A DNA stretch of 64,000 nucleotides from Actinomadura viridilutea (GTDB taxonomy: Bacteria; Actinomycetota; Actinomycetes; Streptosporangiales; Streptosporangiaceae): assembly GCA_003001795.1 (NCBI GenBank), contig PVNI01000005.1, positions 124,001 to 188,000 on the forward strand, read 5' to 3'. The first letter of the stretch is position 1, and every line of letters begins with the position of its first letter. The notes beneath the pieces were generated by a model. That model made no database searches. It saw only the letters and a program-made list of their open reading frames with translations, and was not told the origin of the DNA. This document shows positions 44,970-53,450 of the stretch, one piece after another. Position numbers and translations under genes: made by a program.

Positions 44970-45602
44970 TCAGACCGAGGGGTAGGGCGGCACGGCGGGC
45001 TCGCGGCGGCGCTGGCGCAGCAGCCAGGACGCGAGCACGCCGCCGATCATGCCGAACAGGTGGCCCTGCCAGGAGATCCCCGGGTCGCTGGGCAGCACGC
45101 CGAAGATCAGCCCGCCGTACAGCAGCACCACCCCGGCGGCGATCGCCAGGTCCAGCAGGCGGCGTTCGAACAGGCCGCGGCCGAGCAGGTAGCCGAAGAA
45201 GCCGAAGATCAGGATGCTGGAGCCCAGGGTGTTGGCGGAGCTGGTGAACCACACGCCGAGGCCGCCCACCACGATGATCATCAGGCTGGCGGCGAGGAAC
45301 TTGGCGATCCCGCGCACCGCGGCCAGGAAGCCCAGGACCACGAACGGCACGGTGTTGCCGATCAGGTGCCCGAAGCCCCCGTGCATGAACGGCGCGGTGA
45401 AGACGTCCGGCAGGTCGTCCACGTCGTGCGGCTGGATGCCGAAGGCGTCCAGGCGTCCGCCGAGCGCGTAGTCGAACATCTCCAGGATCCACATGCCGGC
45501 GGTGACCGCGCCGATGAGAACGAAGGCTCCGAGGGCCCGCGCGCCGTGGGTCGCGAGTCCTTCGGAAGGGTGCCGTCCCTGCCGCTCGGGGGAATAGCTC
45601 AT
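44970..45602 (-). CDS. Rhomboid-family intramembrane serine protease
   Basis: The 210-residue product has six predicted membrane helices. The family motifs are HGGFGHLIGNT in the first cytosolic-side loop, the nucleophile Ser129 in LGSSILIFGFFGYLL (a GSS in place of the common GASG), and the general-base His181 in WQGHLFGMIGGVLASW. Rhomboids cleave single-pass membrane proteins within the bilayer; substrates in actinomycetes are mostly unknown. I chose ATG 45602 (MSYSPERQGR) because GGTGGCGG precedes it; the frame stays open 12 codons upstream. Confidence 0.88.
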   Translation of the reverse strand: MSYSPERQGRHPSEGLATHGARALGAFVLIGAVTAGMWILEMFDYALGGRLDAFGIQPHDVDDLPDVFTAPFMHGGFGHLIGNTVPFVVLGFLAAVRGIAKFLAASLMIIVVGGLGVWFTSSANTLGSSILIFGFFGYLLGRGLFERRLLDLAIAAGVVLLYGGLIFGVLPSDPGISWQGHLFGMIGGVLASWLLRQRRREPAVPPYPSV

Positions 45603-45774
45603 GTCCGCCACCGTAGGTGTGAAAGACGCTCCCGTCACCGAACCAACGAACCAGGTCGTCCCTGTGTGCCAGGCCCGGTGGCGGACGGGTGTCCGCTGTG
45701 CGCCGAGGGGCGCGAGCGGCGCGGTGTCGGCGGCGGCGACCGTCGTGCCGGCGGACGTGCGCGCGACCGCGCGG

Positions 45775-46110
45775 TCAGGCGGCCTGGTCGGCCTGGTGCT
45801 CCTCGACGTCCCCCCGCACGGAGAACACCGGCAGCGGACGACGCGTCGGCGCGTCGGCGGAACGGCGCAGGTAGCGGCGCTCCTCCGGGGTCGTGCCGCC
45901 CCAGATGCCGTCGGGCTCGCCCACGCTCAGCGCCCAGGACAGGCACTCCGCACGGACCGGGCAGTTCCCGCAGATGGCCTTGGCCGCCGCGATCTGCTCC
46001 TGCAGGATCGGGGCGCTGTAACCGACGGGGAAGAACAGGTCGGGGTCGGCGCCGCGGCAGATGGCGTGGTCGGTCCAGTGCTCGTCGTTGTCGGTGTGGA
46101 ACATGAACAT
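45775..46110 (-). CDS. WhiB-family iron-sulphur regulator
   Basis: WhiB-like proteins bind a 4Fe-4S cluster and the principal sigma factor region 4 to control development, redox or resistance genes. The 111-residue product has the four Cys ligands C18, C47, C50 and C56 (CxxC and Cx5C spacing) and the turn GIWGGTTPEERRYLRR. A Gln/Asp-rich tail follows. ATG 46110 (MFMFHTDNDEHWTDHAICRG) follows GGGAGAG; the frame is open 11 codons further. It is divergent from a GNAT gene, and a doubled palindrome lies in the shared upstream region. I cannot assign it to a specific Wbl subgroup. Confidence 0.92.
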   Translation of the reverse strand: MFMFHTDNDEHWTDHAICRGADPDLFFPVGYSAPILQEQIAAAKAICGNCPVRAECLSWALSVGEPDGIWGGTTPEERRYLRRSADAPTRRPLPVFSVRGDVEEHQADQAA

Positions 46111-46181
46111 GGTCTCTCCCGCCGGTGTCCGAGCGTCCGGCACCGGAGGCTCTGGGGTGGGGAAAGCTTGTCGAACACAAC

Positions 46182-46206
46182 GTAGTACTACACGGCGTAG
46201 TACTAC
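46182..46206. promoter_or_regulatory. Doubled palindromic operator candidate
   Basis: GTAGTACTAC, itself a perfect 10-bp palindrome, occurs at 46182-46191 and again at 46197-46206, a 15-base period. It lies 72 bases upstream of the whiB-like start and 50 upstream of the GNAT start, in position to control both promoters. Confidence 0.65.
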
Positions 46207-46255
46207 AAGTCATGGTGGCCGACCGCACGGAGCGTCCCGCCGTTACCCTGGGGCG

Positions 46256-46726
46256 ATGCGCCAGAGCCCGACGTTCCGCCGGGCGACGCGCGACGACCTG
46301 CCGCAGATCGTCCGCCTGCTGGCCGACGACCCCCTCGGCGCGTCCCGCGAGTCCCCCGGCGAGGTGATCCCCGAGTGCTACCTGCGGGCCTTCGAGGCCA
46401 TCTGCGCCGATCCCCGCAACGAGCTCGTCGTGGCCGAGCTCGACGGCGCCGTCGTCGGCACGCTGCAGCTCACCTTCATCCCGGGCCTCACGTATCGCGG
46501 CGGCGAACGCGCCCAGATCGAGGGCGTCCGCGTCTCCGCCGACCAGCGCGGCCGCGGCATCGGACAGGCGATGATCACCTGGGCCGTCGAGCAGGCCCGC
46601 GCCCGTGGCTGCCGGCTCGTCCAGCTCACCACGGACCGCCGCCGTCCCGAGGCGATCCGTTTCTACCAGAAGCTGGGCTTCCAGCCGTCCCATACGGGCA
46701 TGAAGTACCACCTGCCCGGCCCTTAA
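46256..46726 (+). CDS. GNAT-family N-acetyltransferase
   Basis: The 156-residue product contains the acetyl-CoA-binding motif A of GNAT enzymes: IEGVRVSADQRGRGIGQAMI, preceded by VVGTLQLTFIPGLTYRGGER and followed by RRRPEAIRFYQKLGF. The acetyl acceptor is unknown; resistance, protein or metabolite acetylation are all possible. The ATG at 46256 has no ribosome site. A TACCCT box ends 6 bases before it, so the mRNA is probably leaderless. It is divergent from the whiB-like gene across a doubled palindrome. Confidence 0.88.
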   Translation: MRQSPTFRRATRDDLPQIVRLLADDPLGASRESPGEVIPECYLRAFEAICADPRNELVVAELDGAVVGTLQLTFIPGLTYRGGERAQIEGVRVSADQRGRGIGQAMITWAVEQARARGCRLVQLTTDRRRPEAIRFYQKLGFQPSHTGMKYHLPGP

Positions 46727-47012
46727 ACCCGCTCAAAGGACGCTTTCGACGGCGATCCGTCTCGCCCCGGCGGGCGTCGCGCGGCGTCCATCAATCGCGC
46801 GACGTCCTGCGGTGATGTGCGCCATCGACCTGCTCGTCGCGCTCAGCGGTGGACGGCGTCCAGCCGCACAACTCCATCAACCGCGCAGCACCCAGCCACG
46901 CGACGTTCATTGGCTGCCTGGGCGCCCGGCCTCGCAACGGCCGTCCACCGCTCGGCGCCCAGCCGGCGGACGTCGCCCCACCCCGGCCCCTGACCAGCCG
47001 CTCGAAGCGTTC

Positions 47013-47037
47013 GGGGCACCGGCGTCGCCGGTGCCCC
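47013..47037. terminator. Terminator of the aldolase gene; flanking 46727-47044 otherwise empty
   Basis: GGGGCACCGGCG (47013-47024) and its reverse complement (47026-47037) around one T form a long stem 8 bases beyond the aldolase stop. The rest of the 318-base gap between this gene and the GNAT gene holds no supported coding sequence. Confidence 0.75.
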
Positions 47038-47044
47038 GTCGTCA

Positions 47045-48076
47045 TCAGGAGGCGCGTTCGCGTTCTTCGACGAGGCGGAGCGCGACGTCGATGATCATGT
47101 CTTCCTGACCGCCGACGTAGCCGGCCTCGCCGACGCGCTGGAGGATCTCGTGGGCGGGGACGCCGTAGCGTTCGGCGGCGCGTTCGGCGTGCAGCAGGAA
47201 GCTGGAGTACACGCCCGCGTACCCCTGGGTGATCGCGGAGCGGTCCGCGAACGGCAGGCGCGGCAGGAACGGACGGACGACGTCCTCGGCCGCGGCCATC
47301 ACCCCTTGGACGTCCACCCCGGTGGTGTAGCCGAGGCGTTCGAAGGTGGCCGCCACGACCTCGGTGGGGGCGTTGCCGGCGCCCGCGCCGAGCGCGCACA
47401 GGGCCCCGTCGATCTGCCGGGCGCCGTTCTGGGCGGCCAGCACGGAGTTGGCGACGCCGAGCGACAGGTTCTGGTGGCCGTGGAAGCCGACCTGCGCCTC
47501 GTGCCCGATTTCCTCGACCAGAGCGCGGACCCGGGCCTGGGCGTCGGCGAGGACCATCGCGCCGGCCGAGTCGACGACGTAGACGCACTGCGCGCCGCCG
47601 TCCACCATGATGCGGGCCTGGCGGGCGAGCTCGGCCGGGCCGATGCGGTGCGACAGCATGAGGAACCCGACGGTCTCCATGCCCAGGTCGCGGGCGGCGG
47701 CGAAGTGCTGGAGGGAGACGTCGGCCTCGGTGCAGTGCGTGGCGATCCGCGCCACGGACGCGCCCGCGTCATGGGCGCGGCGCAGGTCCTCCACGGTGCC
47801 CACGCCGGGCAGCAGCAGCACCGCGATGCGGGCGGTCTTGGCCTCGTCCACGGCCGCCGCGATCAGCTTGATCTCGTCTTCCAGCGAGAAGCCGTAGTTG
47901 AACGAGGAGCCGCCCAGCCCGTCGCCGTGCGCCACCTCGATCACCTCGACGCCGGCGGAGTCCAGCGCGTGCACCACGCCGCGGACCTGCTCCTCGGTGA
48001 AGCGGTGCGCCATCGCGTGGCTGCCGTCCCGCAGCGTCGAGTCGGTGATCCTGATCCGCCCGTTCTCCTCGGTCAT
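47045..48076 (-). CDS. 4-Hydroxy-2-oxovalerate (or 2-oxohexanoate) aldolase
   Basis: This metal-dependent class II aldolase splits 4-hydroxy-2-oxo acids to pyruvate and an aldehyde at the end of meta-cleavage pathways (DmpG, BphI, MhpE, HsaF). The 343-residue product shows [18 protein letters not shown] (catalytic Arg, metal Asp, His), [34 protein letters not shown] (metal His pair) and the C-terminal dimer-interface domain ending [14 protein letters not shown] 48076 follows GAAGGTGACG. It overlaps the acetaldehyde dehydrogenase gene by four bases (ATGA), fitting the physical channelling complex these two form. The hydratase that normally accompanies them is not in the window. Confidence 0.93.
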   Translation of the reverse strand: MTEENGRIRITDSTLRDGSHAMAHRFTEEQVRGVVHALDSAGVEVIEVAHGDGLGGSSFNYGFSLEDEIKLIAAAVDEAKTARIAVLLLPGVGTVEDLRRAHDAGASVARIATHCTEADVSLQHFAAARDLGMETVGFLMLSHRIGPAELARQARIMVDGGAQCVYVVDSAGAMVLADAQARVRALVEEIGHEAQVGFHGHQNLSLGVANSVLAAQNGARQIDGALCALGAGAGNAPTEVVAATFERLGYTTGVDVQGVMAAAEDVVRPFLPRLPFADRSAITQGYAGVYSSFLLHAERAAERYGVPAHEILQRVGEAGYVGGQEDMIIDVALRLVEERERAS

Positions 48077-48975
48077 CGCGTCACCTTCTCTCCGGGCGCC
48101 AGGCGCGCCAGCTCCTCGCCGACGCGGGCGGCGGCGGCCGTCATGATGTCGAGGTTGCCGGCCCAGGGCGGCAGGTAGTCCCCGTTGCCCTTGACCTCCA
48201 GGAACACCGCCACGCGGGCATTGCCGCCCCAGTCGTCGCGCGGCTCGTCGAACTGCGGTTCGGCGCGCAGCCGGTAGCCGGGGACGTACTCGGCGACCCG
48301 CGCGGCCATCTCGGTGATCGACTCGGCGATCGCCGCGGTGTCGGCGTCCGGCGGGATCGCGCAGAACACCGTGTCCCGCATGATCATCGGGGGTTCCACG
48401 GGGTTGAGGATGATGATGGCCTTGCCGCGGGCCGCGCCGCCGACCTGCTCGATCGCGCGGGCGGTGGTCTGGGTGAACTCGTCGATGTTGGCGCGCGTGC
48501 CCGGCCCCGCCGACCGCGAGGCGATCGACGCGACGATCTCGGCGTAGGGCACCGGGACCAGGCGGGACACCGCGTGCACGATCGGGATGGTGGCCTGCCC
48601 GCCGCAGGTGATCATGTTGAGGTTGGGCGTGCCCGCCAGGCCGGAGAGGTTGACCGGCGGGCAGACGAACGGCCCGACCGCCGCCGGCGTCAGGTCCACC
48701 GCCTGGATGCCGGCCTCCTCGTAGCGCGGCGCGTGCGCCTGGTGCGCCTTGGCGGAGGTCGCCTCGAACACCAGGTCGGGCAGGTCGTCCTGGGCCAGCA
48801 GCCAGTCGACGCCCTCCGCGCTGGTGCGCACCCCGAGGTCGCGCGCCCGGGCCAGCCCGTCGGAGTCCGGGTCCACCCCGACCATGGAGTGCACCTCGAT
48901 CTCCTCCGAGCGCAGCAGTTTGATCAGAAGGTCGGTGCCGATGTTGCCCGACCCGACGATCGCCGCCGTCAGCAT
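48073..48975 (-). CDS. Acetaldehyde (propanal) dehydrogenase, CoA-acylating
   Basis: The enzyme takes the aldehyde directly from the aldolase and converts it to acetyl- or propionyl-CoA with NAD. The 300-residue product has the Rossmann motif [20 protein letters not shown], the catalytic Cys124 in [19 protein letters not shown], and [14 protein letters not shown]. It belongs to the DmpF/BphJ/HsaG group. ATG 48975 has GGGAGG 4 bases upstream; the frame is open further upstream only as a low-complexity shadow. Steroid-ring degradation (HsaG/HsaF) is an attractive assignment because two P450s, a crotonase and an acyl-CoA dehydrogenase lie in the same window, but aromatic catabolism is equally possible. 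Confidence 0.92.
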   Translation of the reverse strand: MLTAAIVGSGNIGTDLLIKLLRSEEIEVHSMVGVDPDSDGLARARDLGVRTSAEGVDWLLAQDDLPDLVFEATSAKAHQAHAPRYEEAGIQAVDLTPAAVGPFVCPPVNLSGLAGTPNLNMITCGGQATIPIVHAVSRLVPVPYAEIVASIASRSAGPGTRANIDEFTQTTARAIEQVGGAARGKAIIILNPVEPPMIMRDTVFCAIPPDADTAAIAESITEMAARVAEYVPGYRLRAEPQFDEPRDDWGGNARVAVFLEVKGNGDYLPPWAGNLDIMTAAAARVGEELARLAPGEKVTR

Positions 48976-49356
48976 GCCGCCTCCCGCCGGCGGCGGTGAC
49001 GGTCCCCGGCGGCGCCGCCTCGCACCATGTCCACCTGCGTGTCCTTTCCTCGTTACGCCGCAACCCTGAGGTCGCCCGGACGTCCGCCGCAAGGAATCCG
49101 TCCCGTCTGGTGGGACGAACGCGGGCGCGGCGCGGGCGGAGGGGGCCGGGCCGCCGGCGGCGGCGCCCCGGCTCTGGGGCGAGCGGATGAAGGCCAACGC
49201 GAGGGCGAGCGGCACCGTCCCCCGAGGAAAGGCGGCGATGGGTCCGAAAACGCGGGATAAAGCATCGTCACAGCGAGGCAAGAAAATCAGGGCGCCGCCC
49301 GATTGGACGATACGTTTGTATGGAGCACTGAATTTTCACACAAGGGGCGGTGCGTC
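48976..49356. other. Intergenic region between the dehydrogenase and P450 genes
   Basis: There is no supported gene in 381 bases. The right third is AT-richer than the rest and holds the P450 promoter with the ATACGTTTGTAT element. Confidence 0.45.
49310..49321 (+). promoter_or_regulatory. Short inverted repeat in the P450 promoter
   Basis: ATAC and GTAT flank GTTT at 49310-49321, 36 bases before the P450 start, in an AT-rich patch. It may overlap the promoter and serve as an operator. This is only a symmetry argument. Confidence 0.35.
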
Positions 49357-50550
49357 ATGACCGACGTCACCTATCCGCTCGCCCGCCGGCGCGCCCTCGA
49401 TCCGCCCGCCGAGGCCGTGGAGCTGGCCCGGCGCGGGCCCGTCCACCGCATGGTCTACGGCGACGGCCATCGGGGATGGCTGGTGACCGGTTTCGCGGCC
49501 GCCCGCGCGGTGCTGGCCGACCCCCGTTTCAGCAACAGGCCCGAGCACATGCACCCGCCGGTGTCGGGCCGCTTGGGCGAGCTCCTGCGCGATCCCGAGT
49601 TCCAGGCGCCGCCCGGGTTCTTCCTTCGCCTCGACCCGCCGGACCACACCCGCTTCCGCAAACTGCTCACCGGCCAGTTCACCGTGCGCCGGATGAAAAT
49701 GCTGGAGCCGCGCATCGAAGAGATCGCGGGCGGGTTCCTGGACGCGATGCAGGCCGCCGGGCCGCCCGCCGACCTGGTCGAGATGTTCGCGCTGCCCGTC
49801 CCGTCCATGGTGATCTGCGAGCTGCTCGGCGTCCCGTACGAGGACCGGGACCGGTTCCAGCGCGACAGCAAGACGCTGCTCAGCCTGCACACCACGGCCG
49901 ACGAGGCGCGGGCCGCCATGCGGCGGACGCTGGACTACATGGCCGAGCTGGTGCGCCGCAAGCGCGCCGAACCCGGCGACGACCTGCTCAGCGGCCTGAT
50001 CGAGACCGGCGAGCTCAAGGACGACGAGCTCGCCGGCGTGGCGATGCTGCTGCTGATCGCCGGGCACGAGACGACCGCCAACATGCTCGGCCTGGGCACC
50101 TACGCGCTGCTCACCCATCCCGACCAGCTCGCCGCCATGCGCGCCGGCCCGGCCACCGTCGACGGCGCCGTCGAGGAGCTGCTGCGGCACCTGACGATCG
50201 TGCACATCGGCCCGACCCGGACCGCGCTGGAGGACGTCGAGCTCGCCGGCCGGACGATCAAGGCCGGGGACAGCGTCACCCTCGACCTGCGGGTCGCCAA
50301 CCGCGACCCGTCCCGCTTCCCCGACGGGGACCGGCTCGACCTCACCCGCGGGTCCGCCGGGCACCTGGCGTTCGGGCACGGCGTCCACCAGTGCCTCGGC
50401 CAGCAGCTCGCGCGCGCCGAGATGCGCATCGCCTACCCGGCGCTGCTGCGGCGCTTCCCGCGGCTGCGCCTGGCCGTCCCCGCCGACGACGTGCCGATGC
50501 GCGCCGACATGGCGATCTACGGCGTGCATCGCCTTCCCGTGACCTGGTAG
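49357..50550 (+). CDS. Cytochrome P450, CYP105/107-like
   Basis: The 397-residue bacterial P450 inserts oxygen into a small lipophilic substrate using electrons from ferredoxin. Visible motifs are the I-helix LLLIAGHETTANMLGLG, the K-helix VEELLRHLT (here ExxR is EELLR), and the heme-binding FGHGVHQCLGQQLARAEM with the proximal Cys. ATG 49357 follows AAGGGGCGG. The ferredoxin gene begins within ten bases of its stop, so the two work together. It is divergent from the aldolase/dehydrogenase pair. The substrate is not predictable. Confidence 0.93.
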   Translation: MTDVTYPLARRRALDPPAEAVELARRGPVHRMVYGDGHRGWLVTGFAAARAVLADPRFSNRPEHMHPPVSGRLGELLRDPEFQAPPGFFLRLDPPDHTRFRKLLTGQFTVRRMKMLEPRIEEIAGGFLDAMQAAGPPADLVEMFALPVPSMVICELLGVPYEDRDRFQRDSKTLLSLHTTADEARAAMRRTLDYMAELVRRKRAEPGDDLLSGLIETGELKDDELAGVAMLLLIAGHETTANMLGLGTYALLTHPDQLAAMRAGPATVDGAVEELLRHLTIVHIGPTRTALEDVELAGRTIKAGDSVTLDLRVANRDPSRFPDGDRLDLTRGSAGHLAFGHGVHQCLGQQLARAEMRIAYPALLRRFPRLRLAVPADDVPMRADMAIYGVHRLPVTW

Positions 50551-50559
50551 GTGAGGGCC

Positions 50560-50757
50560 GTGAAAGTCGTCGCGGACCGGAACGTGTGCATCGGCGCGGG
50601 CAACTGCGTGATGACGGCGCCGGACGTCTTCGATCAGAGCGAGGACGACGGCACGGTGGTGCTGCTGCAGGACAGCCCGTCCGAGGAGCAGGAGGCGGCC
50701 GTGCGGCGCGCCGTCTCGCTCTGCCCGTCCGGCGCCATCGCGATCCGCGAGTCCTGA
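50560..50757 (+). CDS. 3Fe-4S ferredoxin partner of the P450
   Basis: The 65-residue product has the Cys pattern of P450 ferredoxins: C10 and C16 (CIGAGNC), and C55 followed by Pro (SLCPSGAI). Three Cys and no fourth give a 3Fe-4S cluster. GTG 50560 has a GGTGAGG site just upstream; GTG 50551, directly after the P450 stop, would add three residues. It ends tail to tail with metG without a gap. Confidence 0.92.
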   Translation: MKVVADRNVCIGAGNCVMTAPDVFDQSEDDGTVVLLQDSPSEEQEAAVRRAVSLCPSGAIAIRES

Positions 50758-52254
50758 TCAGCCGAGCCTGGTGAAGACGGGCGTCGGCGCGGGCAGGCGC
50801 CCGTCCGTCTCCGCGCACTGCCGGGCGACGCGGGCGGCGGCGTCCGGCAGGAACGGCTCCAGGTGTCCGGCGATCTCCCGGCAGGCCCGGACGAGCCTGG
50901 CCAGGACGGCGTCCAGCGCCTCGCCGCCGCCGTCGGCCCTGGCGAGCTCCCAGGGGCGGACGCGGTTGATGTAGCGGTTGGCCTCGTCGACGATGTCCCA
51001 GACCGCGCCGGTGGCCCGGCGGAAGTCGAAGTCGGCCAGGGCGGCGTCGACGGCGGCCGCCGCGTCGCGGCCCGCCCGGTCCAGGTCGGCCGCGTCGGGC
51101 GCCGCCGCCTCGGAGGGCGGGACGACGCCGTCGCGGTAGCGGTGGACCATGGCGACGACCCGGTTGACGAGGTTGCCGAGGCCGTTGGCCAGCTCGTCGT
51201 CGGCCCGCCTGACCAGCCGTTCGACGGTGAAGTCCGCCTCGCCGACGCGGGGCGCCTCGCGCAGCAGCCACCAGCGGACCGCGTCCACGCCGTACCGCCC
51301 GACCAGGTCGGCGGGGTCGGCGGCGTGCCCGCTCGACTTGCTGATCTTCTTGCCGTCGACGGTGAGGTAGTCGTGCACCAGGATCTCGGTGGGCAGCGGC
51401 TCCCCGGCCGACAGCAGCATCGCGGGCCAGTAGACGGCGTGGAAGCGGACCACCCCCTTCCCGACCAGGTGGACGCGGCGTTCGGCGTCCGTCCACCAGC
51501 GCCGGTATTCGGGGGCGTCGGTGCCGTAGCCGAGGGCGGTGAGGTAGTTGCCGAGCGCGTCCCACCACACGTAGATGACCTGGCCTGGGTCGTCGGGCAC
51601 GGGGATGCCCCAGCCGCGGGCGCGGGCGGTGGACCGGGAGATGGAGAAGTCCTCCAGGCCGCGCTCGATGAGCGCGAGCACCTCGTTGCGGCGTTCGGCG
51701 GGTTCGATGCGCAGCTCGCCGCTGTCGATCAGGTCGTGGAGCCGGTCGGTGTAGCGGGACAGGCGGAAGAACCAGTTCTCCTCCGCGACCCGCTGCGGCT
51801 CGGTGCCGTGCTCGGGACAGCGTCCGTCCACGAGGTCGGGGGGCGTGTAGAACTGCTCGCAGCCGACGCAGTACAGGCCCTCGTAGTGCGCCCGGTACAG
51901 GTCGCCCGACGCGGCGCAGGCCCGCCAAAAGCGCTCCACCCCTACGCGGTGGCGCGGATCGCGGCTGGTGCGGATCACGTCGTCCACTGACAGTGACAGC
52001 GGCTCGGCCAACGCGACGAACGCCGCGGCGTTGCGGTCGACGAACTCCTGGACACCGACGCCGGCGGCCTCCGCCGCCAGCACGTTCTTCAGCGAGTTGT
52101 CGTCGGTGCCGGTCTGCAGTCTGACCCGTTCGCCCTTGCGGCGGTGATGGCGGGCGAGCACGTCCGCCTGCACGAGTTCCAGCGCGAAGCCAAGGTGCGG
52201 ACGGGCGTTGACGTAGGGGATCGTGGTGGTGATGTAGGTGTGCGGTGCGGTCAT
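50758..52254 (-). CDS. metG: Methionyl-tRNA synthetase, divergent form
   Basis: The class I enzyme charges tRNA-Met. The 498-residue product has the Rossmann domain with TTIPYVNARPHLGFALELVQ. The HIGH signature is reduced to HLGF, and the usual TGTDEHG block reads TGTDDNS. A zinc-knuckle-like insertion follows (YCVGCEQFY and RCPEHG), then a KISKS signature (DGKKISKSSGHAADPADL) and the helical anticodon domain (LANGLGNLVNRVV). No C-terminal tRNA-binding domain is present. The changes in HIGH and TDEHG suggest a second, accessory MetRS of the kind actinomycetes sometimes carry, possibly one less sensitive to inhibitors. ATG 52254 follows GGAGG. The leader upstream looks like an attenuator. Confidence 0.87.
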   Translation of the reverse strand: MTAPHTYITTTIPYVNARPHLGFALELVQADVLARHHRRKGERVRLQTGTDDNSLKNVLAAEAAGVGVQEFVDRNAAAFVALAEPLSLSVDDVIRTSRDPRHRVGVERFWRACAASGDLYRAHYEGLYCVGCEQFYTPPDLVDGRCPEHGTEPQRVAEENWFFRLSRYTDRLHDLIDSGELRIEPAERRNEVLALIERGLEDFSISRSTARARGWGIPVPDDPGQVIYVWWDALGNYLTALGYGTDAPEYRRWWTDAERRVHLVGKGVVRFHAVYWPAMLLSAGEPLPTEILVHDYLTVDGKKISKSSGHAADPADLVGRYGVDAVRWWLLREAPRVGEADFTVERLVRRADDELANGLGNLVNRVVAMVHRYRDGVVPPSEAAAPDAADLDRAGRDAAAAVDAALADFDFRRATGAVWDIVDEANRYINRVRPWELARADGGGEALDAVLARLVRACREIAGHLEPFLPDAAARVARQCAETDGRLPAPTPVFTRLG

Positions 52255-52303
52255 GGGAACCTCCAGCCGGCCCGCCGGGGCTCCGACCGCCCGAAAATGC
52301 GCC

Positions 52304-52323
52304 GAGGCCCCGAGCGGGGCCTC
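52304..52323 (-). terminator. Terminator hairpin in the metG leader
   Basis: On the transcribed strand GAGGCCCCG and CGGGGCCTC form a perfect 9-bp stem around CT, followed within 7 bases by TTTT. It lies 50 bases before the metG start, so it would stop transcription before the gene. Confidence 0.7.
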
Positions 52324-52345
52324 CGAGTCGGTCGTCCGTGCAGCG

Positions 52346-52396
52346 TCAGCGGCCCCGCGAGCGGGGCATCATCACCTCGGCCGTGCACGGAAGCAT
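52346..52396 (-). CDS. Putative leader peptide with tandem Met codons
   Basis: A 16-codon frame, MLPCTAEVMMPRSRGR, starts at ATG 52396. A TAACCT box ends 6 bases upstream, so it would be leaderless. It has two adjacent Met codons (ATGATG) placed exactly before the left arm of the first hairpin (52352-52367). Three Met codons in 16, directly ahead of metG, are what a ribosome-stalling sensor of methionyl-tRNA would need. It is too short for statistics and has not been shown to be translated. Confidence 0.55.
   Translation of the reverse strand: MLPCTAEVMMPRSRGR
52352..52367 (-). promoter_or_regulatory. First attenuator hairpin upstream of metG
   Basis: GCCCCG and CGGGGC pair around CTCG right after the two Met codons. 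The right arm (CGGGGCC) is also complementary over seven bases to the left arm of the terminator (GGCCCCG). A ribosome held at the Met codons would free it to form an antiterminator. Confidence 0.55.
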
Positions 52397-52568
52397 GATC
52401 ACAGGTTAACGCCGGCCGTCCGCGCCGAGCCACCCGTTTTCACGCCGCAGGCGTCCGTCGCCGCCCGGATCGCTCTCGCCGCGCGCACCCCCATAAGCCG
52501 ACAATCCGGGAATCGCGGACGGCGGTCGGGGGTTGCCCCGGAGAAGGGATCACACGACGGGAGGACGG

Positions 52569-53450
52569 ATGACGACCACGCCCGGCTGGGACGGCGAACA
52601 GCTCGACCTGGACGCCTACCTGCACCGCATCGGCTTCGACGGCGACCCGGCGCCCACGCTCGCCGCGCTGCGCGCCCTGCACCGCGGCCACGTCACGTCC
52701 ATCCCGTTCGAGAATCTGGAGATCATGCTCGGCCGGGGCGTGCCGCTCGACCTGGCGTCCGTGCAGGACAAGCTGGTGCGCAGGCGCCGCGGCGGGTACT
52801 GCTTCGAGCACACCCGGCTGTTCGCCGCGGCGCTGGAACGGCTCGGTTTCGGCTTCACCGCGCTGACCGGTCGCGTCAGCATGGGCTCCGAGAACAAGTT
52901 CCGGCCCGCGACGCACGCGCTGCTGCGCGTGGAGACGGCCGACGACGAACGCGCGTGGCTGTGCGACGTGGGGTTCGGCGCCGGGCCGCTGGAACCCCTG
53001 GAGTTCGTCGACGGCGCCACCGCCACGCAGGGCGGCGGCTGGCGGTACCGGCTGGAGCGGCTCGGGACTCTGGACGGGCGCGTGCCGCACGTGGCGTGGT
53101 GGTCGCTGTTCCAGGCGCCCGCCCCGGGGACCGCGGACGGGTGGGTCGACCGGCACAACTTCACCGAGACGCCGTCGTTCCCCATCGACTACGAGGTGGG
53201 CAACCACTTCGTCGCCACGCACCCGCGTTCGCCGTTCAGCGCCCGGCCGTACGTCCAGCGCTACGCCGCCGACGTGCACCACGCCCTGGACGACCTCACG
53301 CTCACCACGTCCCGCCCGGACGGCTCGACCGACAAGCGCGAGCTGAGCCCGTCCGAGCTTCCGGCGGTGCTGGCGGACGTGTTCGACATCGTCCTGGACG
53401 CGTCCGACGCCGCCCGGCTCGTCGCGTCCGTCGAGGCGTCCGGACGCTGA
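52569..53450 (+). CDS. nat: Arylamine N-acetyltransferase
   Basis: NAT transfers acetyl (or propionyl) groups from CoA to arylamines and hydrazines. In mycobacteria it sits in cholesterol-degradation operons and can use propionyl-CoA. The 293-residue product has the catalytic triad Cys78 (RGGYCFEH), His116 (THALL) and Asp133 (CDVGFG), plus FENLEIMLGR early on. ATG 52569 follows GGGAGG. It is divergent from metG and followed by a 14-bp hairpin. The link to steroid-type genes nearby is suggestive only. Confidence 0.93.
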   Translation: MTTTPGWDGEQLDLDAYLHRIGFDGDPAPTLAALRALHRGHVTSIPFENLEIMLGRGVPLDLASVQDKLVRRRRGGYCFEHTRLFAAALERLGFGFTALTGRVSMGSENKFRPATHALLRVETADDERAWLCDVGFGAGPLEPLEFVDGATATQGGGWRYRLERLGTLDGRVPHVAWWSLFQAPAPGTADGWVDRHNFTETPSFPIDYEVGNHFVATHPRSPFSARPYVQRYAADVHHALDDLTLTTSRPDGSTDKRELSPSELPAVLADVFDIVLDASDAARLVASVEASGR

